Positions 1 to 10,154 of a DNA stretch of 64,000 bases are shown here, in pieces. Positions within the stretch are counted from its first letter, which is position 1. Each line of letters opens with the position of its first letter. The stretch lies in contig NCSJ02000076.1 in the NCBI GenBank assembly GCA_002812745.2, positions 62,001 through 126,000 on the forward strand. Reading direction: 5' to 3'. The position numbers and the translations under genes are program-made. This DNA comes from Scytalidium lignicola (Eukaryota > Ascomycota > Leotiomycetes). The notes below the pieces were generated by a model that ran no database searches, was not told where the DNA came from, and saw only the letters and a program-made list of their open reading frames with translations.

Positions 1-1275
1 TGGGGTCCCTCAGCACCAAGTATCTTGTCAACTTCTGCAGTCAATACCCCCAATACAGGATCACTGATCTCCTCTACCTCCATATTAAACCAGACATTAA
101 ATGGCACTTTTACAATTGCCACACCTACTTCTAGGGCAGTAAATACCAGCTCGCTTGTTACGTCGACTTACTCCACTCCTATTTCCGGAACCGCAGCACT
201 ATCAACAGTTACGAGCGCGTATAACATTACGACAAACAGAACCACTTCATATAGTGGCTATTCTGTTCCTTCACCATCTGGACCAGTTTGGGTAAACTAC
301 ACATCCTACTCTGTGTCAATTAGAACTGGTGTCACGGCTTCTACAGTTGTCAGTGGTATTTCCACTGGTGTGATACCATCCAATTCTGTGGTTCCACCAT
401 ACGCACCAGTTTGGACGAACAGCAGCTCTTCGTTTCCACCATTTACCAATACCTCTATAGAGACCAGTGTAACGCCTTCAACAGCTGCCAGTGGTGTTTT
501 CACTAGTGGTATTTCCACCTATACGGCCCCTCCATATGCACCAATTTGGTCAAACAGCAGCAGCACTTCATATCCAACATCTACCGGAATCTCCATTGGA
601 ACTAGTATCACGACAATTACGTTCAGTGTAATTCTTACAGGATCAGGCCTCCCGGCTAGTACTTCACTGTCTAGATCGATATGGACCAACTCGAGCTCGC
701 GTCGTTCCACGTACACCATACCACCTTATTTCTTCAGCACACCCGATCTGTCTTCGACCACAGTCAGCGGCGGAATAACCACATGGACCGTATGGAATAG
801 CAGTTTAACTTCTTCATCTACGCCGATCTACAGAAATACCACCTTGACCACTGTAACAACTTCTTCAGTCCAACCAATCTGCACGGCCGCTGTCATGTCA
901 GATCCCTACAACTGTGGATCCTGCGGTACAGTCTGTACTTCCGGTGTCTGCGACAATGGAACTTGTACCTCTTCTTCCGCATGTGATGGCCAGGTCTGCG
1001 GCAGTCTTAACAGCTGTGGTGTCTCGAGCACCTGTTTCTGCTTCACGACATCAGATGGGATAGGCTTCTGTGGTCAAAACGCCATCTGTGAAGATCTGGC
1101 AGATTGTCAGTCCGATTCGGATTGTGATAGTGGCAGCATATGCGTAGTGCAGTCTTGCTGTGAGAGAAATGTCTGCCTGCCTGGTGGCTGCGATAATCCG
1201 GCTACGAAGCTTATGCGGCTGGCTGGGAGTCGATGGTCACCTGCTCGAGGCGACACTGCTGCTTTCAAAGTTTGA
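1..1275 (+). CDS. Ser/Thr-rich secreted or cell-surface protein with Cys-rich C-terminus, 5'-partial
   Basis: The frame is open from the first base, so the N-terminus, including any signal peptide, lies outside the window. About 290 visible residues are Ser/Thr/Asn/Pro-rich, with a degenerate repeat centred on PPYAPVWTNSSS-like segments (near bases 277, 392, 527 and 679) and many N-glycosylation sequons. This is typical of O-mannosylated fungal wall or adhesin-type proteins. The last ~115 residues hold about 25 cysteines, beginning with an NCGSCG...C...C pattern resembling the CGxCG modules of Stig1-like and other small extracellular cysteine domains. The final ~20 residues look unlike the rest, so a missed 3' intron is possible. 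No GPI signal is visible in this reading. Function is not assignable; extracellular location is an inference from composition. Confidence 0.6.
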   Translation, partial: WGPSAPSILSTSAVNTPNTGSLISSTSILNQTLNGTFTIATPTSRAVNTSSLVTSTYSTPISGTAALSTVTSAYNITTNRTTSYSGYSVPSPSGPVWVNYTSYSVSIRTGVTASTVVSGISTGVIPSNSVVPPYAPVWTNSSSSFPPFTNTSIETSVTPSTAASGVFTSGISTYTAPPYAPIWSNSSSTSYPTSTGISIGTSITTITFSVILTGSGLPASTSLSRSIWTNSSSRRSTYTIPPYFFSTPDLSSTTVSGGITTWTVWNSSLTSSSTPIYRNTTLTTVTTSSVQPICTAAVMSDPYNCGSCGTVCTSGVCDNGTCTSSSACDGQVCGSLNSCGVSSTCFCFTTSDGIGFCGQNAICEDLADCQSDSDCDSGSICVVQSCCERNVCLPGGCDNPATKLMRLAGSRWSPARGDTAAFKV

Positions 1276-2750
1276 AGAGATCAAATGAAGGTTTTACTTT
1301 TGCTTTGATTCCGATAGGTGGATGTAATTGAATGAATGGTTAGTAGTGATTGAGAAGAGGGGGATTTGCAGGAAAATGGCACAAGGTCATATTTTTGGGT
1401 ACTATGGCTGAGCACTTGTGAGAGAACAGGAATATGCACACGAACGAGAATGGTAACCGACGATGCTTTTATTCAGCTGAGAATTTGTGACTTCCAAAAA
1501 TATCATTGATTAATGTTCTTTCGCCTTGATTTTAGAAGAAACATAAACTTGAATGAGTGCACAAGAAAGTTACAGTAATGAAAGGTCATGGGAGCAGCAC
1601 GGCGGCGCAGACCGAGGTTCGCAGCAGACGCAGCATGACGTCGCCGTGCCGCGTGCCATCTGCCATCTCGCTCTCGCTTTTCGGATGCTGAGCCTGTCCG
1701 GGCCCGAACTCTCCAAAAATAGAGATGGACTCCGTGACTGTGAACTTGCGGGTCCCGTAAGTCACCCGTTAACTCGTAAGGCTGGACCCCTTTAGTGCTT
1801 ACAGCAGCAAAACAATTCAGGAACCAAAATATTTTCCACCGTAATCATTAGTTAGCTGTAGAATGATGCAGTGGCTTGGGCGGAGGTGTCCATTCCACCG
1901 TATCCGCGTATGCAAGTACCTTACGTACAGTAAGGGCTCAGTAAGCTGGTGGTAAACCTTCTCGAAGCTGGGGATGATCCACCGCATCTAGACTTTGCGC
2001 GCCTATCGACGATCGCTGGAAGCCTCCAGACAGTGCACGACGATGGTGATACCGGTAGAGTACGGACGTAGAGACGACAGGCAGAGCACACTGCAGATGA
2101 CCAAGTGTTCAATTGATGGCGCCTTTGGATCGCCCGGAACATCGCACATCTCTAAGAGCACCATATCGACCAACAAATCCAGTCCGAGGCATTCTTGACC
2201 AATTGATTGAGTTCAAATGAACAAGATTTGAGGACACCAAAAGTAAAACCCCAGTTGCCACAGATTCGTCACAGCATGAGGTGGCCGTGTCTGGAGTGTG
2301 GCATCCCTTCCGGCAAATCCTGCCGCCTAGTACGAGTTTATCGAGTATTTTCGCAGGGACGAGTCAAATGTGTATCAAGTTGTGCCAGATCCTGACCATC
2401 GGAGAGCATCCGAGGGGTTGGAAGCAGCAGATGGTGCAGGAGCTTTTGTGAAAGGCACAACATGTATGTACCTCCGTACTCACTGCCCATCACGCCGAGG
2501 TAAGACATCCTAAGTTATTAGCCTTTTTCCTTGCCCTGGACCTGGGTCTGCGCCGCTCATCCTATCTTCCGTAAGCTGCATGTGCCCCCCNAGATCCTGA
2601 CAAAGCTAGGTTTCCCAAATATTATATACCCTCGTAAACACCCGGCCTGTCAATTCTTCTACCCCCCCCTTGTGTCAATCTGATATATTATTTATCTTCT
2701 AAGAGATAGAAAAAACGAAACTATTCCTATCAAACAAATTAGAAATAATT
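1276..2750. other. Intergenic region, no gene recognised
   Basis: About 1.5 kb between the surface-protein gene and the next small ORF. Short ORFs exist on both strands but none has a recognisable domain. The stretch around 1590-2400 is richer in G+C than its flanks. One N follows a C run at 2591. The last 60 bases are A-rich and look like a leader for the ORF at 2751. Nothing else is identifiable. Confidence 0.5.
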
Positions 2751-3209
2751 ATGATCCCGCAAGAAGAAAGTCGTGCAGGTTCTGCACCAACTCATGACAA
2801 GGTGCATCACTCGCGCTTCGTCGAAGGCGACCCCGTCACTGGAGATGAAGTCCAACAACGCAGTCGAGCCGATTTAAACGGCCACTTCTACGGCATCCTC
2901 ATCCAAGAAGAAGAGCACGCTGCTCGACGTCGACATAGGTCCACTAGTAGATCCTCGTCTGCCTCATCGCTATCTCTATCTCTACCAAAGAAAAGGAACA
3001 ATTCCCCAAGTGCTCTGGCGTTACACATTCCTTCTGCATATGCCAAGGAGGAGCTGGGGAAGAAGTCTTCGCCGACTAGCTTCAGGAGGAGTCTGGATGG
3101 TTTTAGGCCCGAAGCTAAGGAGGAGGGAAAGTTGAGCGTCAAGATCCGTGGTCGATTGCGAGCGTTGACGCATGGGCATGAGAGATCGCAACCATATCCT
3201 GGCACGTGA
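2751..3209 (+). CDS. Small basic hypothetical protein
   Basis: Uninterrupted 152-codon ORF starting from an ATG preceded by an A-rich, upstream-ATG-free leader, which is typical of fungal starts. The product is strongly charged: an acidic N-terminal third, a central Arg/Ser-rich stretch (residues ~60-85) and a basic C-terminal half with several KK/RR pairs that could act as a nuclear signal. No domain, signal peptide or membrane segment is visible. A 157-codon ORF lies antisense to it but is less protein-like in composition. I do not recognise the family. It may be a lineage-restricted protein or a chance ORF. Confidence 0.4.
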   Translation: MIPQEESRAGSAPTHDKVHHSRFVEGDPVTGDEVQQRSRADLNGHFYGILIQEEEHAARRRHRSTSRSSSASSLSLSLPKKRNNSPSALALHIPSAYAKEELGKKSSPTSFRRSLDGFRPEAKEEGKLSVKIRGRLRALTHGHERSQPYPGT

Positions 3210-4049
3210 AATGGGACGTTTGAAAGATTGGGAGAGCATGAAAAGATATAATGATTCTCGGGATGATTAACGGGTGTACGCCAATCTCCAGTTATAATGA
3301 AGGAGAATGGAAGTCCGATGAGGAGGACGCTTCGAAGAAAACCGTCGAACAAGGCGATCATGGCTTCAAGTTAATGACGACGAGGAAATGGTAGATTTGG
3401 CTTTGCTTATGAGAAGCAGGCCCAGGAAGCTAATCAGGAATACGTCGCTGTATAATGCCGTCGATGATCTGTGGTCATCTAGTTGTCAGATGCCAAACAA
3501 TTGATTGAGTCTAATTCTGCATACAAGGACTCGTGTCGGCATGCTCTTACGACGACGGGGGCAAGAGACGCAATGCATAGATCTGGGAGAATGGAAATAT
3601 ATATTGAGATGGAGATTTGTTTTTCTTGCATAAAGAAATAATACTTCTTTGAATATCAGTTTGATTGAGATAGAAAATATGAAGATTATGGTGATGTTGG
3701 TCGTTCCCCAAGGTGTGTATAAATATTTCACCCAAAGACCAGATAAAGTGGAGGCACCAATCATCACTATCTGGAAATACAAAAAATCAATGAGAAATAC
3801 ATCGATTCTAATCTAAGAGTAAACATTTTCCCAATTAACAAAATATTTAACACACTCCCAAAAAATAAGACCCCTCTATTTCCCCACAATCTCGGCTTCC
3901 ATCATTGAGTTACATCGCGTACCCAAAACTTATTTAATCTCATCTCCGCTTCCGTCGCGTCCTCCGTCCCCTCGCTTTACACCCCACCATACGCGTTCCC
4001 CTTTTTCTCTCCATCGTTGCATGACCAAGCGACGGCGGAGTGAGAAAAG
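3210..4049. other. Intergenic region upstream of DAD1
   Basis: Contains the presumed 3' end of the 2751 gene and the promoter/leader of dad1. Composition is AT-rich between about 3580 and 3900. The bases just before the dad1 start are pyrimidine-rich. Short ORFs on the minus strand show no recognisable protein. Confidence 0.5.
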
Positions 4050-4595
4050 ATGGCATCAAGCACCAATAGTAAACCGCCGGGTTCATCCTCGATAAACGCA
4101 CCGCCCGGCGCAGGAACCGAGCGGTCATTTTTTGAGCAACAGAGGGAGCTACTACTTAAGGATATTGGGATTGTATGTTTGTTTTGTTTCGTTTCCTAAC
4201 CTTTCTTCCCCTCTAAGAACCAGTATCATCACATCCTGCTTAATGCATCTGCAAGCTTTGTAAATAAATAAAAAAGAGCAGGGCGCTGACGATGGTTCCG
4301 CAGAGCTTCGAACATGTCCTTGCAAATATTAACAAGTTGAATCGATCATTGGAAGGTGTCATCGCTGTACGTTATATGATTTTTGGTCAGAGGTTGGTGA
4401 TAATAGGGCTCTGATTATGATTTCTAGGTCGGCAATGAATTCAGTTCCGTAGAGGCATTGTGGTCGCAGTTTGAGAATGTCATGGCGAAAGATCCGGATG
4501 CGGAGAACGGGAATCATGATGCGGGGCATGACGAGGGTGAGGATGGAGGGGAGGACACTACGATTACTACTGTGGAGGAGGGGCATGGACGATAA
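4050..4595 (+). CDS. dad1: DASH complex subunit Dad1
   Basis: Three exons, 4050-4172, 4304-4366 and 4428-4595, give 117 residues. Both introns are GT-AG and start with GTATGT and GTACGT. The core carries the Dad1 family signature: an N-terminal [14 protein letters not shown] block, then the [19 protein letters not shown] helix and the WSQFENVM segment. Dad1 is one of ten subunits of the DASH/Dam1 ring, which couples kinetochores to spindle microtubules in fungi. The C-terminal tail is acidic (many Glu, Asp and Gly) and probably disordered. The N-terminal ~25 residues are Ser/Pro-rich. The gene is too fragmented to appear as one ORF; the exons were joined from conserved sequence and splice sites. 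It runs convergent with the Rho4 gene, 368 bp apart. Confidence 0.9.
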
Positions 4596-4963
4596 GATAT
4601 GAGGTCATTGAGAGTTTTGCATTATAGGCGTTTGGAGACACTGTATACCCGGTGAAAGGAAGTCACTGCATTCAAAAGAATCATGGAAGTGTCATGTTTA
4701 TCGTGTTTTCTTTACCCAATAACTCATGCTAACATATGAAACCCAACCAGTATGTGGTAACCATGAAACCCTAACCGTAGCACTAACCACAGGAAACTTA
4801 TGATAGACAGAAGGAAAAATTATAATGCTGTTAGTGAACATGGAGGCACAGAAGTGTGTGTATGCACTCTTTCTGACCTCAGAATTTAGACCAGAAAAGC
4901 TCTTTGCATGCAGTCGTAGGTCATGTCGAAATCATATCAAGTCGTCGTAGAAGGTAGCCGTAA
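4596..4963. other. Convergent 3' region between dad1 and rho4
   Basis: Both flanking genes end here, so it should hold both 3' UTRs and polyadenylation signals. No ORF or repeat of note. Confidence 0.6.
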
Positions 4964-5899
4964 TCATAGGAACCGGCAGTTCCGCTTCTTCTTCTTTATA
5001 CCGCTATATTGAGCCCCAGATGAGCTACCTTGAGACTCCTGCTGCTGCTGCTGCTGTTGATTACTTCTGTCATTCCTAACAACAATGTCGATTGCATCGG
5101 TAAATATCTCATCTACTCCAGTCATCTCTTTACTACTGCATTCCATGTAGCGTGCTCCCATCTTTTGTGCTACTGCCATCCCTTGCTCTCTTGTGACTGG
5201 TGTCAAGCCTTGAGTCTTAAGGAGATCAATACAGGTTCTCTTCGTTCGGAGATCAGATTTGAGGCCAACGAGCACGAGTGGCGTGTATGGGCAGAAGTGA
5301 AGAACCTCAGGATACCACTAGAAACTTGTTAGTCATTGAAATGTATGGATGGGTATGGGAGTTATACTTTGTCCATTACATTCTCCAGTGAATTGGGGCA
5401 ATCAATTGCAAAGCACACGAAAAGAAGATCGGTCTCTGGGTATGATAGAGGTCGAAGACGATCATATTCCTCCTGTCCGGCCGTGTCCCAAAGCGCTAGC
5501 TCAACCGTCTTTCCACTTGGCTCATGGGTTGGATATGTGATGTAGTTTTCGAAAACAGTCGGGACATATTTCTAAAAGATAATCAGAACGTGGCATATTA
5601 TTGAAGTGCGCGATGGATCTTACTTCTGGGAAGTATCCCTGACTATAACTGATCAAAAGACAAGTCTTTCCACACCCACCATCACCAACCACCACGATCT
5701 TTTTCGAATAAGATGGTCCTTCAGTCATATGTGTTGCTGCAGATTCTCGTCCTGTTGATGATGAACTCGTCATTGTGCTAACGGTACCGTCACTGGATCT
5801 TGCACTTTGATCCCGTCGTGTTGATTTTCTTCGAGGAGCTTCATAGCTCTCTGCCACAGATTGTCGACGGGAGTAGTCATGTTGCTGGTATTGCGCCAT
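4964..5899 (-). CDS. rho4: Rho family GTPase, Rho4 type
   Basis: Exons in transcript order are 5899-5624, 5571-5368 and 5317-4964, giving 277 residues. A Ser/Arg-rich N-terminal extension of about 64 residues precedes the G domain. Visible motifs are the P-loop GDGGCGKT (residues 72-79), effector region VPTVFENY (95-102), [17 protein letters not shown] in switch II (121-137), GLKSDL as G4 (usually TKxD) and CSSKE as G5. The C-terminus has a run of seven Gln, a KKKK patch and a CAAX box ending in Leu (CRFL), predicting geranylgeranylation and membrane attachment. In fungi Rho4 acts in septum formation and wall integrity, with formins as effectors. The long N-terminal extension and G4 deviation favour Rho4 over Rho1, Rho3 or Cdc42. 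It shares a 480 bp divergent promoter with the LCB3-like gene. Confidence 0.9.
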
Positions 5900-6379
5900 C
5901 TCTGTCGGTGTAGGATTGAAAATTAATAAAATATGTGTCGATCAAAAGGTATAGGGATGTGCCGATGCAAGTTATGTATCGTTATATACTGTGCCGAACA
6001 ATGCTGAATAGAAACTTATTGATGGAATAAGAAACACAAAGTGCGTCAATAGATACGAAGCTTTCGAGAATGCAACGGTGACGTCCAAAACAGGAAACAT
6101 TGTAAACGATGTTGGACGGGCAACCGATTAATTTAGATTAGATGTTTTGGCCTTTTTTACAAGGCGGATATTCTGAGACCCTGCTCCCGTGTCTAATTAA
6201 TTAGACCGCACCCAAGTCGAGTTGCGTACGGACGTTAATTAATGCCTCGGAGACGGAGGCGGACTGCAAAGTATCATATCAACCTGACACTCTTTCCTGA
6301 TTCTTCTTCGTTGCAATAATTTTTTTCTCCTTATCAAGCTGCGCATCTTTATACAGATGCTGTGTCATTGAATGCATCC
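5900..6379. promoter_or_regulatory. Divergent promoter between rho4 and the LCB3-like gene, with a 16-bp perfect palindrome
   Basis: The two flanking genes are transcribed away from this 480 bp segment, so it must hold both promoters. It contains a perfect 16-bp palindrome, GTCTAATTAATTAGAC, at 6191-6206, and a second TTAATTAA core near 6235. TAATTA cores are typical homeodomain binding sites, but no factor can be named from sequence alone. Confidence 0.6.
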
Positions 6380-8492
6380 ATGTGTCCATCCCGAGATGGC
6401 TCCAGTTCAGAGCTTGAGAAGTTCCCCGATCTACCCACAGATGCCCCGCCATCGATAGGAGTAACGGCGCCAGAAGAAGTTCCTGACGCTGGACTGAGAA
6501 GTTTGGATCATTGTGAGTACTTCTTTAGCTATTTATTCAATCTTGTGTGGCGTTTAGAATACGGCAATCTGCAAATCTATAGCATGTGTCAGCATTGCGA
6601 TTATTTGTCATGCAAGAGTATCTTTGGGGTTCCTCAATTGACTATAATGCGCCTTGTTGCTTCATGACTTGTCTTGCTATTATTTCTTTAGATTATTGCC
6701 TGTCATAACTTTAGAAACATACTGACTTCTTGCTAGATAAGCGTAAGTTACCAAAATGGAGATACGATTTGCGCCAGAGCGTTCTTCCCCTAGTTCGAAA
6801 GGAGACACCATACCTGGCATGGATGCAAGACAAAATGCGGTCGCCGGCTCTTGATAGCTACTTTGCTGTTACTGCGAATCTAGGTACACATACATTTTTC
6901 ATGGTGTGTCTTCCTATCCTCTTCTGGTGCGGGCATACTTCATTAGGTAGAGGGTAAGCTTTCCCTTGTGGCTCCTGTGACCGAGTTCTGATTGGAGTAG
7001 AATGGTCCATATTCTTGCAACGGGTGTGTTCTTTACTGGATTCATTAAAGATATGGTCTCTTTACCACGACCGTTATCTCCACCTCTTCAACGAATTACT
7101 ATGTCTGGATCTGCGGCTCTAGAATACGGCTTTCCATCGACACACTCAGCTAATGCCGTCTCCGTTGCTACTTATGCTCTATTTGCTCTACATTCTCCGG
7201 ATTGTCAATTAGCGTCTTCGACCAAAATGATCTTAGAAGTCGTTAGCTACTTTTATGCCTTTTCTATTATTCTGGGACGGCTGTATTGCGGTATGCACGG
7301 GTTTTTAGATGTTATCATAGGGAGCATAATAGGTGCACTTATTTCTGTTGTTGAATGTGTTTATGGGCCTGATATTGACAAAGCCCTCCATTCCGGGAGC
7401 TGGCTAGGTCCTGCATTTATAACGGTGATTATCATAATTTTGGTCCGTATACATCCCGAACCGGCAGATGACTGTCCATGCTTCGATGATAGCGTCTCAT
7501 TCGCAGGCGTTATGATGGGGCTCGAGTTTGGTGGTTGGCACTATGCAACAGGAAATTGGGCGTGGGATTATCCAGTCCCTGGTACTGTGCCATTTGATTT
7601 ACGACATATGGGCTGGATCACCGTCTTTCTCCGAGTCCTTATTGGGGTTGTAGTAATCTTTATATGGCGAGAGTTAATGAAGCCTACATTACTCAAATCC
7701 CTACCCCATTTATTCCGAGTTATTGAGAAGGCCGGGCTCATCTTACCTCGCAAATTTTTTATGTCAGCGTTGGAGTACAAGAATATCCCGTCGCATCTCA
7801 AGGTAGACAACGTTATGCCATCTGTTTCGGATTTACCTGGTCTGTTAAAGTCCATAAGGCATCCTGGGCGAGGTCGAGCCATCTCTGTTGGACCACAATC
7901 AGCTGCAGATGCATATGAGACTCTAGCATATCGGGAGAAGAGGCGGAGAGATAGCTTGAATAGCGATAGAGGACTGCGCGCCTCTCCTTCGCCGACTCGA
8001 CAGAAAGTATTTTCGTTGCGGAGTGGTGATGACCAAGATGGTGCCGTTTCACAAGCATCAGGAATATCAGCATCACTTGGAGTCAATGGCCATGGCAATC
8101 AATCAGCGCAAGCACAGTCAAGGTTTGATTCGTATGAGCAAATGATGGGCCAAGGAGAGGTCATTTTCAAGTCATTTCACAATTCGCCCAACAAAGTTAT
8201 GAATAGTAGTGGAGACGAAGAACCGGATATTTTCATTAAACGACAGGGTGAACTTGAAGAGAAGGAGATATTTGAGAGGCTTGAGCAGCCGCGTGTCAGA
8301 TATGATGTTGAGGTTGTTACAAAACTTGTTGTTTATGCTGGTAAGTGAACGCGAACATATCTTTTTGCTACAGATCAAGACATAATACTAAGATGCACAT
8401 GATTAGGAATTGCTTGGTTCGCGGTCGAGATTAATCCTATGATCTTCGAACTCATTGGATTAGGTATGGGTCATCACGGGCCGGTTAGGTAA
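6380..8492 (+). CDS. lcb3: Long-chain base-1-phosphate phosphatase (PAP2 family)
   Basis: Exons 6380-6512, 6737-6953, 7001-8340 and 8407-8492 encode 591 residues. The three-part PAP2 phosphatase signature is intact: K-x6-RP (KDMVSLPRP), PSTHS, and G-R-x5-H-x3-D (GRLYCGMHGFLD). Several hydrophobic segments flank these motifs, consistent with a multi-pass ER protein. The order and surrounding sequence match the fungal Lcb3/Ysr2 and sphingosine-1-phosphate phosphatase family, which dephosphorylates dihydrosphingosine- and phytosphingosine-1-phosphate and so controls ceramide synthesis and heat-stress lipids. A long, presumably cytosolic, Ser-rich region follows before a last hydrophobic segment split across exons 3 and 4. 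The first ATG used is the first in frame; exon 1 lacks membrane segments. The exon 4 end is less certain because an AG/GTAAGT-like site coincides with the stop codon. Confidence 0.87.
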
Positions 8493-8972
8493 GTGCCTGG
8501 GTGGTTAGGGATTTTGTAAATGCGAGGGTATTTGCTGGCAAAGGCGCATTTTGTAATGGTGCAGGTCGGCACAGCATGGTAATGTGGAGCATCTGCGCTG
8601 TTTGGGTCACGTTCATGATGGTAGAGCATAATTTATTATCAATGTTTCATAGCTTTTATCTACGAATAATAAAGGCGGCTGTAGAGCAGTCTTCCTGATG
8701 AATAATAGAATCTTCAGCTTGAGTTCAAACTTGATACAGCCGTCTCTGTCATGAGAGGAGTGCAAACGTTTTCAGAGGCGTACACACGGGACTACTGACT
8801 GTCCAGATATATATACCGATCCGATAACTCGTATCGACCAAGGGTGATTGAGAACCGTATTGAAGGCACGGAGCAGCAGCGATAGTCCGCTCTTCAGATG
8901 CCTCTATGGCGCAATTTATGGCCGATGCAGCTATTTGTAGCTTCAACAACGGGAATAAACCAGTTAGTTTCG
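8493..8972. other. Convergent 3' region between the LCB3-like gene and the cyclophilin gene
   Basis: Two genes end here from opposite sides. Short ORFs on both strands lack recognisable domains. If the GTAAGT overlapping the lcb3 stop is used as a splice donor, a small extra exon could lie here, but no conserved extension was recognised. Confidence 0.5.
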
Positions 8973-9526
8973 TCAACCAGCTAGTGGATTAGCATGGATG
9001 GTGATGCTCTCGATTTTGATTTCCTGCCTAGGTCGATTCTTTTTATCAACCTCAACCGCCTCCATTTTTGCTAACGTTGCCATGCTCTCGTCTCCAAGGA
9101 CATGTCCAAACACCGTATTCTTGCCGTCCAAGTGCGGGGCTTTATCAAAACAGATGAAGAATTGGCTACCATTTGTTGCAGGCCCTTTGTTTGCCATGCT
9201 GACAATCCCTCGCGCATTGTGACGCAAAGTTGGTCGAATCTCGTCTTCGAACGGTCCGTGCCATATTGACTCGCCTCCTTTTGGTTGGGATGGCGGTGCG
9301 CCGGTTTGGATTATGAAATTTGGAATGAGTCTGTGGAAAAGAGAGCCATCATAATAGCCAGAGGCACACAGTGCGAGAAAGTTCTGGGGTGTTGTGTGGT
9401 TAGATTGGGGTCTGTTACTAAAGATAACTTTTGGAGAAGGCTACGTACTTCGGCGGTTTTGGGAACACTTTCGCAGAACACCTCAATCTTTATGTTGCCA
9501 AGACTGGTGTGCAAAGTGACGGACAT
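8973..9526 (-). CDS. Peptidyl-prolyl cis-trans isomerase, cyclophilin-like PPIL3 type
   Basis: Exons 9526-9449 and 9383-8973 give a single-domain cyclophilin of 162 residues, the usual length of the PPIL3 (Cyp10) subfamily. It begins MSVTLHTSLGNIKIEVFC, characteristic of that group. The active-site FHRLIPNFIIQTGAP region, the GSQFFICF segment and the LDGKNTVFG loop are all present. Members accelerate proline isomerisation and PPIL3 is found with spliceosomes, so a nuclear pre-mRNA splicing role is likely by family. The 65 bp intron falls just before the NFLALC motif. No signal peptide or extra domain. Confidence 0.9.
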
Positions 9527-10154
9527 GGTGGTAGAGCCAGCGAGTCGTTCTCAGCATGGTCAATCCTGAGTGGCTTGTTGGGGTTTGAAACAGAGGCTCT
9601 GGCAAGGTAGGGCTGAGGATATGGTTAATTAGTAAAAAAGAATGTCGGGGATTGCCAAGCACGGCCACACCTCGAACTCTCCAGGGTGGCCAAGGCGGGG
9701 TCTTTGATTTGACGGGAGCTGCAGTCACTTGTGATGGCGATGCGTCTCTCCCCATAAGCGACAACCTTCCAAAGATCTGTTTAACCCATCCTCTATGCAG
9801 AGCATAAGCTCTGCCTTGCTCATGTTGTGAATCCGCTTAAATCATGTAATGTCCATGACCTACGCAACCTTCCATAGCGCACGCGGCACTTCGTTCCACC
9901 TACTACTCTGTCTCGCGCTTTCCCCCATCTATATTTCGTTACCCAACCTACCTTCAAGCGCCTGCGTCCAGCTGAGGAGCCTTGCTTATATAGCGTGACG
10001 GCAAATCTGGCAAGAATCGCATCCTTCGAGTCGCGCAACCCTCCGAAGACGAATTCTCCATATGATCATCAAGACGGTATTATTGCAGTTGTCCGTCGGC
10101 ATCTCCATCGTTTTGGCACAAATTGGGCGGTTGCGCAAGTAAGCCCGGGACAGA
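9527..10154. promoter_or_regulatory. Divergent intergenic region between cyclophilin and arrestin-like genes
   Basis: This 628 bp segment lies between two start codons facing away from each other. Overlapping short ORFs on both strands (for example 9483-9764 and 9986-10195) look like chance. I see no repeat or distinct binding site. Confidence 0.5.

Noticed and set aside
2888..3361. 157-codon ORF antisense to the 2751 gene
   Set aside because: Its composition and lack of a leader make the plus-strand reading more likely; it is a shadow frame.
7568..8098. 176-codon ORF antisense to the LCB3-like gene
   Set aside because: It lies fully within a coding exon with clear phosphatase family sequence on the other strand.
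9483..9764. 93-codon minus-strand ORF upstream of the cyclophilin
   Set aside because: In another frame from the cyclophilin start, and the conserved MSVTL start is downstream.
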